Shown: positions 7,995 to 15,991 of the stretch, one piece after another
Numbering within the stretch: the stretch's first letter is position 1
How the letters are laid out: each line of letters starts with the position of its first letter
Assembly: GCA_002412715.1 (NCBI GenBank)
Contig: DHVP01000024.1
Span: 62,001 to 126,000 of the forward strand
DNA length: 64,000 nucleotides
Reading direction: 5' to 3'
DNA from: Deltaproteobacteria bacterium UBA5205
GTDB lineage: Bacteria; Desulfobacterota; Syntrophorhabdia; Syntrophorhabdales; Syntrophorhabdaceae
The notes under the pieces: generated by a model
The model's input: the letters and a program-made list of their open reading frames with translations, nothing else
What the model was told of the DNA's origin: nothing
Database searches by the model: none
Translations under genes and position numbers: made by a program

Positions 7995-9497
7995 ATGGAT
8001 GCTGACGGCAGGCGCGGCGTGAAGGAGGGGGCGGCAACATTGTATGCCCTGGTGAAGTCCATTTTTCGCAGCCTCTCCTTGAGGACGCAGCTCCTTCTTA
8101 TCCTTCTTCTTCTCCTTCTCATATCCATCGGTTCATTGACGATCATCTATACGAGGGCCGAAGAGGCGCTTCTCGACAAGGTCGAAGAAAATATCGATGA
8201 CATCACAAAGGCCATCCAGATAAGTGTTGAAGAACTGACGTATCGCGGGGATTCCACTGCCCGCCTCAAGGGTTACGTGGACATGCTCAACAAGAAGGGC
8301 ATCAAGGAGATCTCAATCGTCAGCGACAAGTCGGAGGTCATCGCGAGTTCCGATCCGAAAAAGATCGGTACAACCCAGAAGATGACGGAGAAGAGACCGG
8401 CCGGCCGGAAGAAGGACCTCATGATCACCGCACGCCTGGGCGACGAACACCGCAGCGGCACGCAAAGGCTCTATAACGTGATCATGCCTGTCGCGATCAA
8501 GGGTCAGAATATCGGGTACATTCACATCAATATGGCCCTCGACGACTACCGACTTCTGCAGAACCGCAACCAGATCAAGAGAATACTCAGCATGATCTTT
8601 GCCTTTACCATCGGCATCATCGTATGTCTCGTCATCGCCGAGAAATACACCGAGCCGATCAAGAGGATTGCCGTCGCAAGCAGGAAGATAGCCATGGGAG
8701 AGCTTGTCAAGATCAAGGCGACGGACAGAAGGGACGAGATCGGGACACTGGTGAGCAGCTTTAACGAGATGGTGGACAAGCTCGATGAACGAAAAGAGCT
8801 TGAAGAGAAGCTGAAAAAATCGGAACAGCTTTCCCTCATAGGGCAGCTGTCGTCCGGTATCGCGCACGAGATAAGGAACCCCTTGAATTTCTTGACGCTC
8901 TCCATAGGGCACATCAAGGAGAGAGTGACTGAGGAACCGATCTCGGACAAGGAGGAACTGACCGCGCTTCTCGACAGTCTCCTCAAGGAGATTTACCGGG
9001 TAAACGAGCTCATACACAATTTCCTCTTCCTGGGAAAATCGATCACGCTTCACAAGGAGGAGGTTCCGCCCGCGGTCCTCGTCAATGAGGCCCTCGTGAT
9101 GGTGAAAGACAAGGTACGAAGCGGTGTGGAGATCAACCTCGCCTGTCTCGACGGAGCGGATGCGCTATACTGCGACAGGGAGTATATGCGGTTGTGCGTC
9201 ATAAACCTGGTCGTTAACGCCATCCAGGCCATTAAGGATTCCGGAAACGTCCGTATTGAATGCGGGGGGGACGACGGCGTCACGTACCTGTCAGTAACTG
9301 ACAACGGGGAGGGTATCGCGGAGGATGAGCTTGAGAAGATTTTCGAGCCCTACTATTCTACAAAAAAACTCGGCATCGGCATAGGCCTTGCCATAACCAA
9401 GCGGTTTGTCGAAGAACACGGCGGGACCATATCCGCCGTCAGTGAGATCGGAAGGGGAACGACCATGACCATAAGGCTGCCACGCCATGAAGGATGA
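7995..9497 (+). CDS. Membrane sensor histidine kinase (NtrB/AtoS type)
   Basis: This is a 500-residue two-component sensor. Transmembrane helix 1 is near residues 35-55 (a run of leucines and isoleucines). A periplasmic sensing segment of about 140 residues follows, then helix 2 near 195-217 and a HAMP linker with RDEIGTLVSSFNEM. The HisKA dimerisation domain has the phospho-acceptor in SSGIAHEIRNPLNF (about residue 290). The HATPase domain shows N, DNGEGIAEDELEKIFEPYYSTK and GIGIGLAITK boxes. The start at 7995 was preferred over one 24 codons earlier, inside gltX, because AAAGGA precedes it. It overlaps the next gene by 11 bases, and that sigma-54 activator is its obvious partner. The ligand is unknown. 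Confidence 0.93.
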   Translation: MDADGRRGVKEGAATLYALVKSIFRSLSLRTQLLLILLLLLLISIGSLTIIYTRAEEALLDKVEENIDDITKAIQISVEELTYRGDSTARLKGYVDMLNKKGIKEISIVSDKSEVIASSDPKKIGTTQKMTEKRPAGRKKDLMITARLGDEHRSGTQRLYNVIMPVAIKGQNIGYIHINMALDDYRLLQNRNQIKRILSMIFAFTIGIIVCLVIAEKYTEPIKRIAVASRKIAMGELVKIKATDRRDEIGTLVSSFNEMVDKLDERKELEEKLKKSEQLSLIGQLSSGIAHEIRNPLNFLTLSIGHIKERVTEEPISDKEELTALLDSLLKEIYRVNELIHNFLFLGKSITLHKEEVPPAVLVNEALVMVKDKVRSGVEINLACLDGADALYCDREYMRLCVINLVVNAIQAIKDSGNVRIECGGDDGVTYLSVTDNGEGIAEDELEKIFEPYYSTKKLGIGIGLAITKRFVEEHGGTISAVSEIGRGTTMTIRLPRHEG

Positions 9498-10980
9498 CAA
9501 CAAGGGAACGATTCTTGTCGTTGAGGACGACAGGAACCAACGTGAGATCATAAGAACGATCCTTTCAAAAGGGGGCTTCTACGTGGAGGCCGCGGATTGC
9601 GGCAGAAAAGCGGTGGATGTGCTCAAGAACGGTAATTTCGACATCGTCCTGACGGACCTCAAGCTTCCCGACATTGACGGTACGGAAGTGCTCAGAGAGG
9701 CCAGGGCGCTGGGAAGGCCCTGTCACGTCATCATCGTCACCGCCTTCGGTTCCATACCGTCGGCTGTGGAGGCGACAAAACTCGGTGCCTTTTACTATCT
9801 TGAAAAACCGCTGGAGAAGGACCAGCTTCTCCTCGTCATCAACAATGCGATGAATCAGGTAAAACTGCTCAAAGATAATATCATGCTGAAAGACCAGCTG
9901 CGCGACCGCTTTCACATCGATAATATCGTCGGCGCCCACGGCGCCATGGAAGAGCTTTACAAGATCGTGAAGAAAGTCGCTCCGACGAATTCAACGGTTC
10001 TCATTCACGGAGAAAGCGGAACGGGCAAGGAGCTCTTTGCGAAAAGCATACACTACAACAGTCCCAGAAAGAGCAAACCCTTTTTTGCCATCAACTGCGC
10101 GGCGATACCTGAGACCCTGCTCGAGAGCGAACTCTTCGGGTATGAGAAAGGTGCCTTTACGGGTGCGTTTTCGAGACACACAGGTCTCTTCGAACAGGCC
10201 GACGGAAGTACGCTTTTTCTGGATGAGATAGGCGATCTCACCCAGAGCACCCAGGCAAAGCTGCTAAGGGTACTCCAGGAAAAGGAAGTACGACGGATCG
10301 GCGGAAAAGACACCATCAAGCTTGACGTCCGGATCATCGCGGCCACAAACAAAAAGCTGGAACAGGAGATCGAAGCCGGAAAATTCCGTGAAGACCTCTA
10401 CTACCGGCTCAACGTCATCGCATTCACGCTGCCGCCCCTTCGCGAAAGGCTTACGGATATACCTCTTCTCGTCGACCATTTCCTCAGGAAACTGGATGTT
10501 ACCCACCAGAATAAGAAAGGCCTGGCCGATGATGTGCTGCAATGTCTCATGCACTACTCCTGGCCGGGCAATGTCCGGCAGCTCGAGTCGGTGCTGGAGC
10601 GTTCCTACATCATGTGTGAGACGAGTTCGATCACCATGGAACACGTCCCTCGGGAAGTCAGACAATACGCACGGCCCGAAACCGCCGTCGACAAGATCAC
10701 CTCGAGACTGGACGAGCTTATAAACGCAAAGCTTACGGCCGCCGAATACCGCCTCTATCTATACCTCGCCAGGCTTGACCCCCGGGCCGGCACACCGGAT
10801 CATCTCCTGGAACCAAAAGAGATCGCGGAGCACCTGGGGATAAACAGGGACACTTTTTTCGTCGGTGTATCCAAGCTCAGGGAACTCGGTCTGTACGACT
10901 ACAAGGCCCGAATGAACGAGTTGAAACACTCGGCGCAGATCAAGCCAGCAAGAAAGGCATCGTCGGATATTTCCGATTAG
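9487..10980 (+). CDS. Sigma-54-dependent response regulator with atypical C-terminal DNA-binding domain
   Basis: The 497-residue NtrC-type activator has a receiver domain (residues 8-120; phospho-acceptor Asp57 in LTDLKLPDIDG) and a sigma-54 AAA+ domain (about 145-385). Walker A is GESGTGKE, the sigma-54 contact loop GAFTGA is near 222, and FLDEIGD is Walker B. The usual Fis-type helix-turn-helix is missing. The last ~100 residues instead read KEIAEHLGINRDTFFVGVSKLRELGLYDY, which resembles a winged helix. It is activated by the kinase encoded just upstream. Two copies of an 18-base repeat lie at its 3' end and after it, followed by a sigma-54 promoter for the next gene, which is probably its target. 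Confidence 0.93.
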   Translation: MKDDNKGTILVVEDDRNQREIIRTILSKGGFYVEAADCGRKAVDVLKNGNFDIVLTDLKLPDIDGTEVLREARALGRPCHVIIVTAFGSIPSAVEATKLGAFYYLEKPLEKDQLLLVINNAMNQVKLLKDNIMLKDQLRDRFHIDNIVGAHGAMEELYKIVKKVAPTNSTVLIHGESGTGKELFAKSIHYNSPRKSKPFFAINCAAIPETLLESELFGYEKGAFTGAFSRHTGLFEQADGSTLFLDEIGDLTQSTQAKLLRVLQEKEVRRIGGKDTIKLDVRIIAATNKKLEQEIEAGKFREDLYYRLNVIAFTLPPLRERLTDIPLLVDHFLRKLDVTHQNKKGLADDVLQCLMHYSWPGNVRQLESVLERSYIMCETSSITMEHVPREVRQYARPETAVDKITSRLDELINAKLTAAEYRLYLYLARLDPRAGTPDHLLEPKEIAEHLGINRDTFFVGVSKLRELGLYDYKARMNELKHSAQIKPARKASSDISD

Positions 10981-11012
10981 GCGGTCGTCAATGAGTCGGA
11001 TATTTCCGATTA
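10962..11012 (+). promoter_or_regulatory. Two upstream-activator-like sites for the sigma-54 regulator
   Basis: GTCGGATATTTCCGATTA occurs exactly twice, at 10962-10979 (the last codons of the regulator gene) and 10995-11012. The spacing is 33 bases, about three helical turns. Each contains the dyad TCGGA-TATT-TCCGA. They lie roughly 90-140 bases upstream of the predicted sigma-54 start at 11100, the usual place for enhancer-binding proteins. Confidence 0.55.
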
Positions 11013-11073
11013 TTGAAAGGTTGCCCGAAGGCTGTTTTTGAGCATCCCTTTTATTATCAATCCGTTACAACCA

Positions 11074-11089
11074 TGGCATGGCAAATGCA
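11074..11089 (+). promoter_or_regulatory. Sigma-54 (-24/-12) promoter
   Basis: TGGCAT-GGCAA-ATGCA places the GG at 11075-11076 and the GC at 11087-11088, the exact 10-base interval of the TGGCAC-N5-TTGCA consensus. Transcription should begin near 11100, 47 bases before the exported-protein gene. Confidence 0.65.
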
Positions 11090-11146
11090 TCTACAACCCT
11101 CATGCAATTCAATGTAACCAATAAAAGGGAGGGAGGTGAAAAGAAA

Positions 11147-11620
11147 ATGAAGAAAGGATTAATGATCGTTCTCGCGATTCTCATCAGCGTAGCGTTTGTT
11201 ACGACCGTGCTGGCACAGGACAAGAAAGCCCCGGCCCCGGCCGCAGCAACCGACAAACCCGCGGCAGCAACAGACAAGCCCGTGAAAGAGAAGGCAGTCG
11301 ACAAAGCCAAGAAAGCCGGCGTTAAGAAGTTTGCAGGCGAATTCGTCAGCATGGACGAGGCAGCGAAGACAATCGTCGTAAAAGGCGAAAGTGAAATGAC
11401 CTTCGACGTTTCAAAGGTTAAGAAGATGGCAAAGTTCGCGGCTGGCGACAAAGTTAACGTAGTCTACACCGAGGCAGACGGCAAGAACGTTGCCAAGGCA
11501 GTGGCGAAAGCCGGCGCAGTGAAGGAAAAAGCCAAAGAGAAGAAAGAGAAGAAAGAAGAGAAACCGGCAGCGGAGAAACCCGCAACGGAGAAACCCGCAG
11601 CAGCACCGGTTAAGAAGTAA
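11147..11620 (+). CDS. Exported Ala/Lys/Pro-rich protein under sigma-54 control
   Basis: This 157-residue protein has a clear Sec signal peptide (MKKGLMIVLAILISVAFVTT, cleavage after VLAQ region, about residue 24). A low-complexity segment follows (APAPAAATDKPAAATDKPVKEK), then a short compact beta-rich domain (about 64-125: GEFVSMDEAAKTIVVKGES...DVSKV...GDKVNVVYTEADGK), then a tail of KEKKEEKPAAEKPA repeats. The middle part resembles small periplasmic OB/DUF5666-like domains, but I do not recognise a named family. The start is set by GGGAGGTG 10 bases before the ATG; an upstream ATG overlaps the sigma-54 promoter and has no ribosome site. A terminator follows immediately. It is the likely output of the two-component pair upstream. 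Confidence 0.88.
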   Translation: MKKGLMIVLAILISVAFVTTVLAQDKKAPAPAAATDKPAAATDKPVKEKAVDKAKKAGVKKFAGEFVSMDEAAKTIVVKGESEMTFDVSKVKKMAKFAAGDKVNVVYTEADGKNVAKAVAKAGAVKEKAKEKKEKKEEKPAAEKPATEKPAAAPVKK

Positions 11621-11637
11621 ATCTGCATTTGCAGACA

Positions 11638-11669
11638 AAAAAAGGAGGCCTCAAAACCTCCTTTTTTTT
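11638..11669 (+). terminator. Bidirectional intrinsic terminator
   Basis: An A-rich run plus GGAGG (11644-11648) pairs with CCTCC (11657-11661) followed by eight T. The A-run on the other side lets it also stop transcripts arriving on the minus strand from priA. Confidence 0.85.
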
Positions 11670-11744
11670 GTGCCCATCTTTGGGGTAGACAAGACGTGTC
11701 TCACGCCCGTTGCGCCCAAGTACTTTAGGCCCCTGATCCCGTCT

Positions 11745-13715
11745 TTAAAAACTCATCGGATCCGCTTCTATCTCGACCCCGGGGATGTCGTAAAATCTCT
11801 TAAAGGCCTCGCCCAGGAGGTGTTCGTCGCCCTTGAGTATCACCTTCCAGATATGGAAGGGGGGTTTCTTCAGGGGCAGGGTGCCGAACAGGGCCGCCTC
11901 GAGGCCCTCTTCGGCAATGACGTTCTTGATCTTCTTCAAGGCGGCGTCTGCTCTGGCCGGGGTTTTTGCGCGTGCCTGAACGAGAAAGACCCTGACAAAG
12001 GGCGGAAACTCCGCTTCTTTGCGTTTTTGCAGTTCCTCTACGCAAAAGTCTGAGATGGCGAGATACCGGGCGGGATCTGCGGGTTCCCGCTTGGTGGAAT
12101 GAATGAGGATCTCATCGGGAGTCAGCGCGTCGATGAGGTTGGCAATGACCTGGTGCGTCTTTTCCTCGGACCTGTATCCTCCCATTTTTCTCAGTTCTTC
12201 CCAACCGGCAAGGATGAGCTTGTGGACATGGAACCCGTAGAGTTTAGAGAGGGACTGCGTTCCAACGAGAGTGACACCGTCGCGGGAACTGAGTTTCCGA
12301 ACTGCCGAAATCTCCTTCTTCAATGAATCGCCGGTGATGCGTATGATTGAGTAACCGGACTGTGTTCTGCGGAGGTGTTCCTCGATAAAAAGAGCGCCGA
12401 TACGGGAAAAGCCGATCAGGTTACTGCCGCAATGGGGGCAGGTGGTTCCCAGGGGAAAACGGGCCGCGCATCCCGGGCAATACAGGTTGTCGCCCTGTTT
12501 GTCGTAACCGAGGGGTTCGCCGCAGGTCGGGCAGGATAATGCCTCCTTGCAGACATGGCATTTCAAATAGGCTCCGTAATCCTTTCGCGGTGTGTAGACG
12601 GCGAGGCGCAGTCCACCCGAGGCTGCCTCGGCGGCTTCAAGACCCAGATGCTCCAGGATCTCTCCGGCTGACCGGGACCCCGGGCTTTTTGTGATCTTTT
12701 GAGTGTAACCTTCCGAGCGAAGCCATTCGTTACAGGTGACCGTAAAGCCCTTTTCGCCGGCAAGGTGCATAGCATCGATCGACGAGGCGGCCGAGCCCAG
12801 CACAAGAGAGATATTGCTGCGTTCGGCCCTTTCCACTGCCACCCTTACGGAGTTGAACTTGAAACCTTCTTCATTCTTGTACTCATCGTCGTCGCTTTTC
12901 TCTACGATGATCAGCGACAGGTCAGTGAGCGGAAGAAAGACACAGTTCTTGTTCCCGAGGATGATGTATCCGCCTTCAGAGCGGGTTTTGAAATATGTTT
13001 CCATCCTTTGCTTTACCGGTGTGCCGGAAGCAAACCAGAGGACCCGGGGGCCGTGGATATCCTTCAACCTCTTTGTGAACCATGCCCCGGCCGCATAGTA
13101 GTCGGGCAAGAGAAGAAGAATATTCCCGCCGCCGGTAAGATGACGCGATATAAGCCCGTTGTAGTACTCCAGCCTTTTTTCGATGGAATCGATATAGAGG
13201 ACCTTCTCGCCTTCATTCCCGGCAACGGGTTGAGACCCTGCTGATACCGGAGCGAAGGCCCGGTCCGTAAGCGTTTCACGCAGGTTCAGGACCCTTTCAT
13301 TGTAAAGCTGCAGAATCTTCGTCCTGCCGAATTTGCGGATTGCCTTTCTGAGAGAGCTGCCGTTTATATCCGCGAGGCTCCCGGACTCGACAGTGAGAAA
13401 ACGTTCCAGGTCCTTGACGGGCGGCAGGGCATATTTGAATACCAACCCCGGCGGTGTAACATAAAAAGAGGAAGACCATTCAACGAGTGCGGGGAGATCT
13501 TCACCGATGAGGGGAAAGAAATCCAATACACCCGTAATCGATTTCAGCCCCGCATTGTCGCCCTGGCGGACCGAGACGACGACGCCGGAGGCCTCCCTGT
13601 AACGAAAAGGGACGAGAACCCGCGACAGCCTGAAGACGTAAGTGGCCAGTTCTTCCGGTACTGTGTATGAAAAGGATTTACCGACCGGGATTGGAAGGGC
13701 TACATCGACGATCAT
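11745..13715 (-). CDS. priA: PriA-like primosomal protein with degenerate helicase motifs
   Basis: This 656-residue protein aligns with PriA along its length. The 3'-DNA-binding domain is at residues 1-100 (VDVALPIPVGKSFSYTVPEE). The helicase lobes and eight zinc-binding cysteines follow (CHVCKEALSCPTCGEPLG, then CPGC and CPHC), then the C-terminal domain. The catalytic motifs are lost. The Walker A position (GVTGSGKTE in E. coli) reads YIDSIEKRLE. The DEEH box reads VEKSDDDEYK, GSAT reads GSAA, and the QVAGRAGR motif VI is absent (MGGYRSEEKTHQVI). It is shorter than E. coli PriA (732 residues). Related ATPase-dead PriA proteins are known in Actinobacteria. It probably keeps fork-DNA binding and partner loading without unwinding. 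It overlaps murI by 4 bases. Confidence 0.9.
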   Translation of the reverse strand: MIVDVALPIPVGKSFSYTVPEELATYVFRLSRVLVPFRYREASGVVVSVRQGDNAGLKSITGVLDFFPLIGEDLPALVEWSSSFYVTPPGLVFKYALPPVKDLERFLTVESGSLADINGSSLRKAIRKFGRTKILQLYNERVLNLRETLTDRAFAPVSAGSQPVAGNEGEKVLYIDSIEKRLEYYNGLISRHLTGGGNILLLLPDYYAAGAWFTKRLKDIHGPRVLWFASGTPVKQRMETYFKTRSEGGYIILGNKNCVFLPLTDLSLIIVEKSDDDEYKNEEGFKFNSVRVAVERAERSNISLVLGSAASSIDAMHLAGEKGFTVTCNEWLRSEGYTQKITKSPGSRSAGEILEHLGLEAAEAASGGLRLAVYTPRKDYGAYLKCHVCKEALSCPTCGEPLGYDKQGDNLYCPGCAARFPLGTTCPHCGSNLIGFSRIGALFIEEHLRRTQSGYSIIRITGDSLKKEISAVRKLSSRDGVTLVGTQSLSKLYGFHVHKLILAGWEELRKMGGYRSEEKTHQVIANLIDALTPDEILIHSTKREPADPARYLAISDFCVEELQKRKEAEFPPFVRVFLVQARAKTPARADAALKKIKNVIAEEGLEAALFGTLPLKKPPFHIWKVILKGDEHLLGEAFKRFYDIPGVEIEADPMSF

Positions 13716-14536
13716 GAAGAAAAAAGAAGATCCCGGTAGTTCAGGCTCTTCAGAGATTTCACGTGGGTCAGCGCTTCTCCGACGATTCTGCCCCCTATAT
13801 CGTGGAAGGACTCCGGGCTATCGGTCACAAAATACTCATATTTGCCGCGGCCCCGCTTGTTGAAGAGATCCCTTTCCTCGAGGATATTGAAGGCCTCCTT
13901 GGCGGTCTCTTTTCCCGAGTGCACGATCTCAACGCCGCTCCCCATGGTCTGTCTGATCACGTCTTCGAGGACGGGGTAATGGGTGCAGCCCATGACGAGG
14001 ACATCGATCCCGGTTTCCCTGAGGTCGCCCAAATATTTCTCGGCCATGAGGCGGGCGATCTCATCATGCTCGAGACCTTCCTCAACGATGGGCACGAAGA
14101 GGGGACAGGCCCGCGAAAAAACTTCCATATCCGCATTGAGCTTTCTGATCGATCTTTCGTAGGCCATGCTCTTGATCGTCGTCCTGGTGCCGATGACTCC
14201 CACTCTGCCGCTCTTCGTGTGTCTGACCGCCTCCGTGGCGCCGGGGCTGATGACGCCGATAACGGGGACGGGCATTCTTCGCTGCAATATCTGAAGGGCG
14301 AAGGCGGAAGAGGTGTTGCAGGCAATGATGAGGAGCTTGATGCCCTTCGTGAGCAGGAAGAGGGCGCTTTCGAGGGCGTATTTCGTCACCATCTGGGGCG
14401 ACTTGTTCCCGTAGGGAACTCTCGCGGTATCACCGAAATAGATGATATGTTCATGGGGGAGAAGTTCTTTGACCTCTTTGAAGACGGTCATGCCTCCGAC
14501 CCCGGAATCGAACATTCCGATGGCGAGTTTTTGCAT
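13712..14536 (-). CDS. murI: Glutamate racemase
   Basis: MurI (274 residues) makes D-glutamate for peptidoglycan. The opening IGMFDSGVGGMTVFKE holds the catalytic-site Asp/Ser, and the two catalytic cysteines are in IIACNTSSAF (near residue 73) and VMGCTHYPVLE (near 184). The length is standard. It overlaps the downstream priA by 4 bases. No Shine-Dalgarno precedes the ATG. A TTGACA promoter lies so close that the transcript probably starts at the ATG. Confidence 0.96.
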   Translation of the reverse strand: MQKLAIGMFDSGVGGMTVFKEVKELLPHEHIIYFGDTARVPYGNKSPQMVTKYALESALFLLTKGIKLLIIACNTSSAFALQILQRRMPVPVIGVISPGATEAVRHTKSGRVGVIGTRTTIKSMAYERSIRKLNADMEVFSRACPLFVPIVEEGLEHDEIARLMAEKYLGDLRETGIDVLVMGCTHYPVLEDVIRQTMGSGVEIVHSGKETAKEAFNILEERDLFNKRGRGKYEYFVTDSPESFHDIGGRIVGEALTHVKSLKSLNYRDLLFSS

Positions 14537-14542
14537 GGGTAC

Positions 14543-14571
14543 AGATTAGGAGAGATGGGATGAAATGTCAA
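14543..14571 (-). promoter_or_regulatory. Promoter placed for a leaderless murI-priA transcript
   Basis: On the minus strand a perfect TTGACA (14571-14566) is followed after 17 bases by TAATCT (14548-14543). The murI ATG begins 6 bases after the -10 box, so transcription should start at or next to the ATG. No ribosome site is visible. Confidence 0.5.
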
Positions 14572-14751
14572 GGCAATAAGGGGAGCCTTTTTCCTTGCCT
14601 TTTTCCGGCCATTATTGGTAAATAGAAGAAGAGATTCCCAGGACAATTAGCCTTTTTTTCCACAACTGCTTAGTGCTGCATCGCCGAAACCGGTAGTCAT
14701 CGGGGCATAATATCCGGCGGCGAGTAAAGGAGACGAAGGAGGCTGAAAACT

Positions 14752-15987
14752 TTGGGCACGACGAAGATTGGTATTGCCTGCGAGGGCGGAATGGTTCAGG
14801 CCATATCGGGGAAGGTTATGGCCGGGAAGGCGATGACGGCGGGGGACATAACGAGGCCCGGTCTGGTCCTGGCTTTCTGTTCCAACAAGAGCGGCCCGGA
14901 GGAGTTCTTCCGCGGCATTCGTGAAGCCGTCGGTGCCGATGTCCCGATTGTCGGAGGCTCGGCAATCGGACTGATATCCAGCGAGTTTCTTTCTTACAAG
15001 GACCCCGTGGCAGGGGTGATGGTGCTGGAGTCGGATTCGCTCGGATTCAGGCTGGTATCCGCGGGGGAAGTTGACAGGAATGAAAAGACAGCCGGCAGAG
15101 AAATGGCCGCTGGCATAGCACATGAACCCGATGACAAGCTGCTTCTCGTTTTTTATGATTCGATCAAGGATCCGCCGGCCGGTAACTCTCCTCCACTCAT
15201 GAATTCATCGACACCTCTCATAGCCGGAATCACCGAGGTCCTTGGCGATGCGGTGCCCGTTATCGGAGCGGGGCTCATGGGTGATTATGACTTCAACGAA
15301 ACCGTCCAATTCTGTGGTTCTTCTACGGGATCTCAACAACTCCTCGGTCTTATGCTTGGTGGGGATTTCTCGGTATACCATCGGATAACCCATGGCTGTA
15401 CCCCTCTCGACGGCGTGTATCACAGGGTGACGAAGGCAGCGGGTCCGCTTCTCTACGAAATCGACGGCAAGCCGATCGTCGAGATGATAAACGAAATGTT
15501 CGACAGCGAGGAATGGCAGACGGAGCGCCCCCTTGATTTCCTGACCCTCGGGGTCCATTGCGGTAAGAAGTATGAGGGCTATAAAGAAAACCACTATGTG
15601 AACAGGTTGATAATGGGGCTTATTCCCGATAAGACGGGCGTAATGATGTTCGAATCCGATCTCAAGACGGGCGATGAGGTTCAGTTCATGGTCAGAGACG
15701 CGGGCCGCATGGTCGAATCGGCGAGGAACAATTCCCGGCTGCTCGTTGACACAATAATGGGGGAGGGTAAAGTGCCCTTCCTGGCCCTGTACATCGATTG
15801 CGCGGGCCGGGCGAAGGGATACTCCAACACGGTTGTTGAAGAGGCGGCCGAAGTCCAGAAGGTTCTTGGCGAGCACGACATTCCTTTGTTCGGTTTTTAC
15901 TCGGGAGTGGAACTTGCTCCCTTGCTGGGAAAAACGAGAGGCCTGGACTGGACGGGAGTTCTTACCGTCCTGGCAAGGAACCCTTAG
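14752..15987 (+). CDS. FIST-domain sensor protein
   Basis: The 411-residue protein reads as a FIST_N domain (about residues 20-210; GGSAIGLISSEFLSYKDPVAGVMVLES, GLMGDYDFNETVQFC) followed by a FIST_C domain (about 215-400; PLLYEIDGKPIVEMINEMF, FLALYIDCAGRAKGY). FIST domains are cytoplasmic small-ligand sensors found beside kinases and chemoreceptors; amino acids have been proposed as ligands. There is no catalytic motif or membrane segment. It starts at a TTG, chosen because AAGGAGG lies 9 bases before it. It ends 4 bases before a hybrid histidine kinase, so the two probably form a split sensory system. Confidence 0.9.
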   Translation: MGTTKIGIACEGGMVQAISGKVMAGKAMTAGDITRPGLVLAFCSNKSGPEEFFRGIREAVGADVPIVGGSAIGLISSEFLSYKDPVAGVMVLESDSLGFRLVSAGEVDRNEKTAGREMAAGIAHEPDDKLLLVFYDSIKDPPAGNSPPLMNSSTPLIAGITEVLGDAVPVIGAGLMGDYDFNETVQFCGSSTGSQQLLGLMLGGDFSVYHRITHGCTPLDGVYHRVTKAAGPLLYEIDGKPIVEMINEMFDSEEWQTERPLDFLTLGVHCGKKYEGYKENHYVNRLIMGLIPDKTGVMMFESDLKTGDEVQFMVRDAGRMVESARNNSRLLVDTIMGEGKVPFLALYIDCAGRAKGYSNTVVEEAAEVQKVLGEHDIPLFGFYSGVELAPLLGKTRGLDWTGVLTVLARNP

Positions 15988-15991
15988 ACCC

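Noticed and set aside
9487..10980. Fis-type HTH at the end of the first sigma-54 activator
   Set aside because: The C-terminal residues do not follow the Fis pattern found in the second activator.
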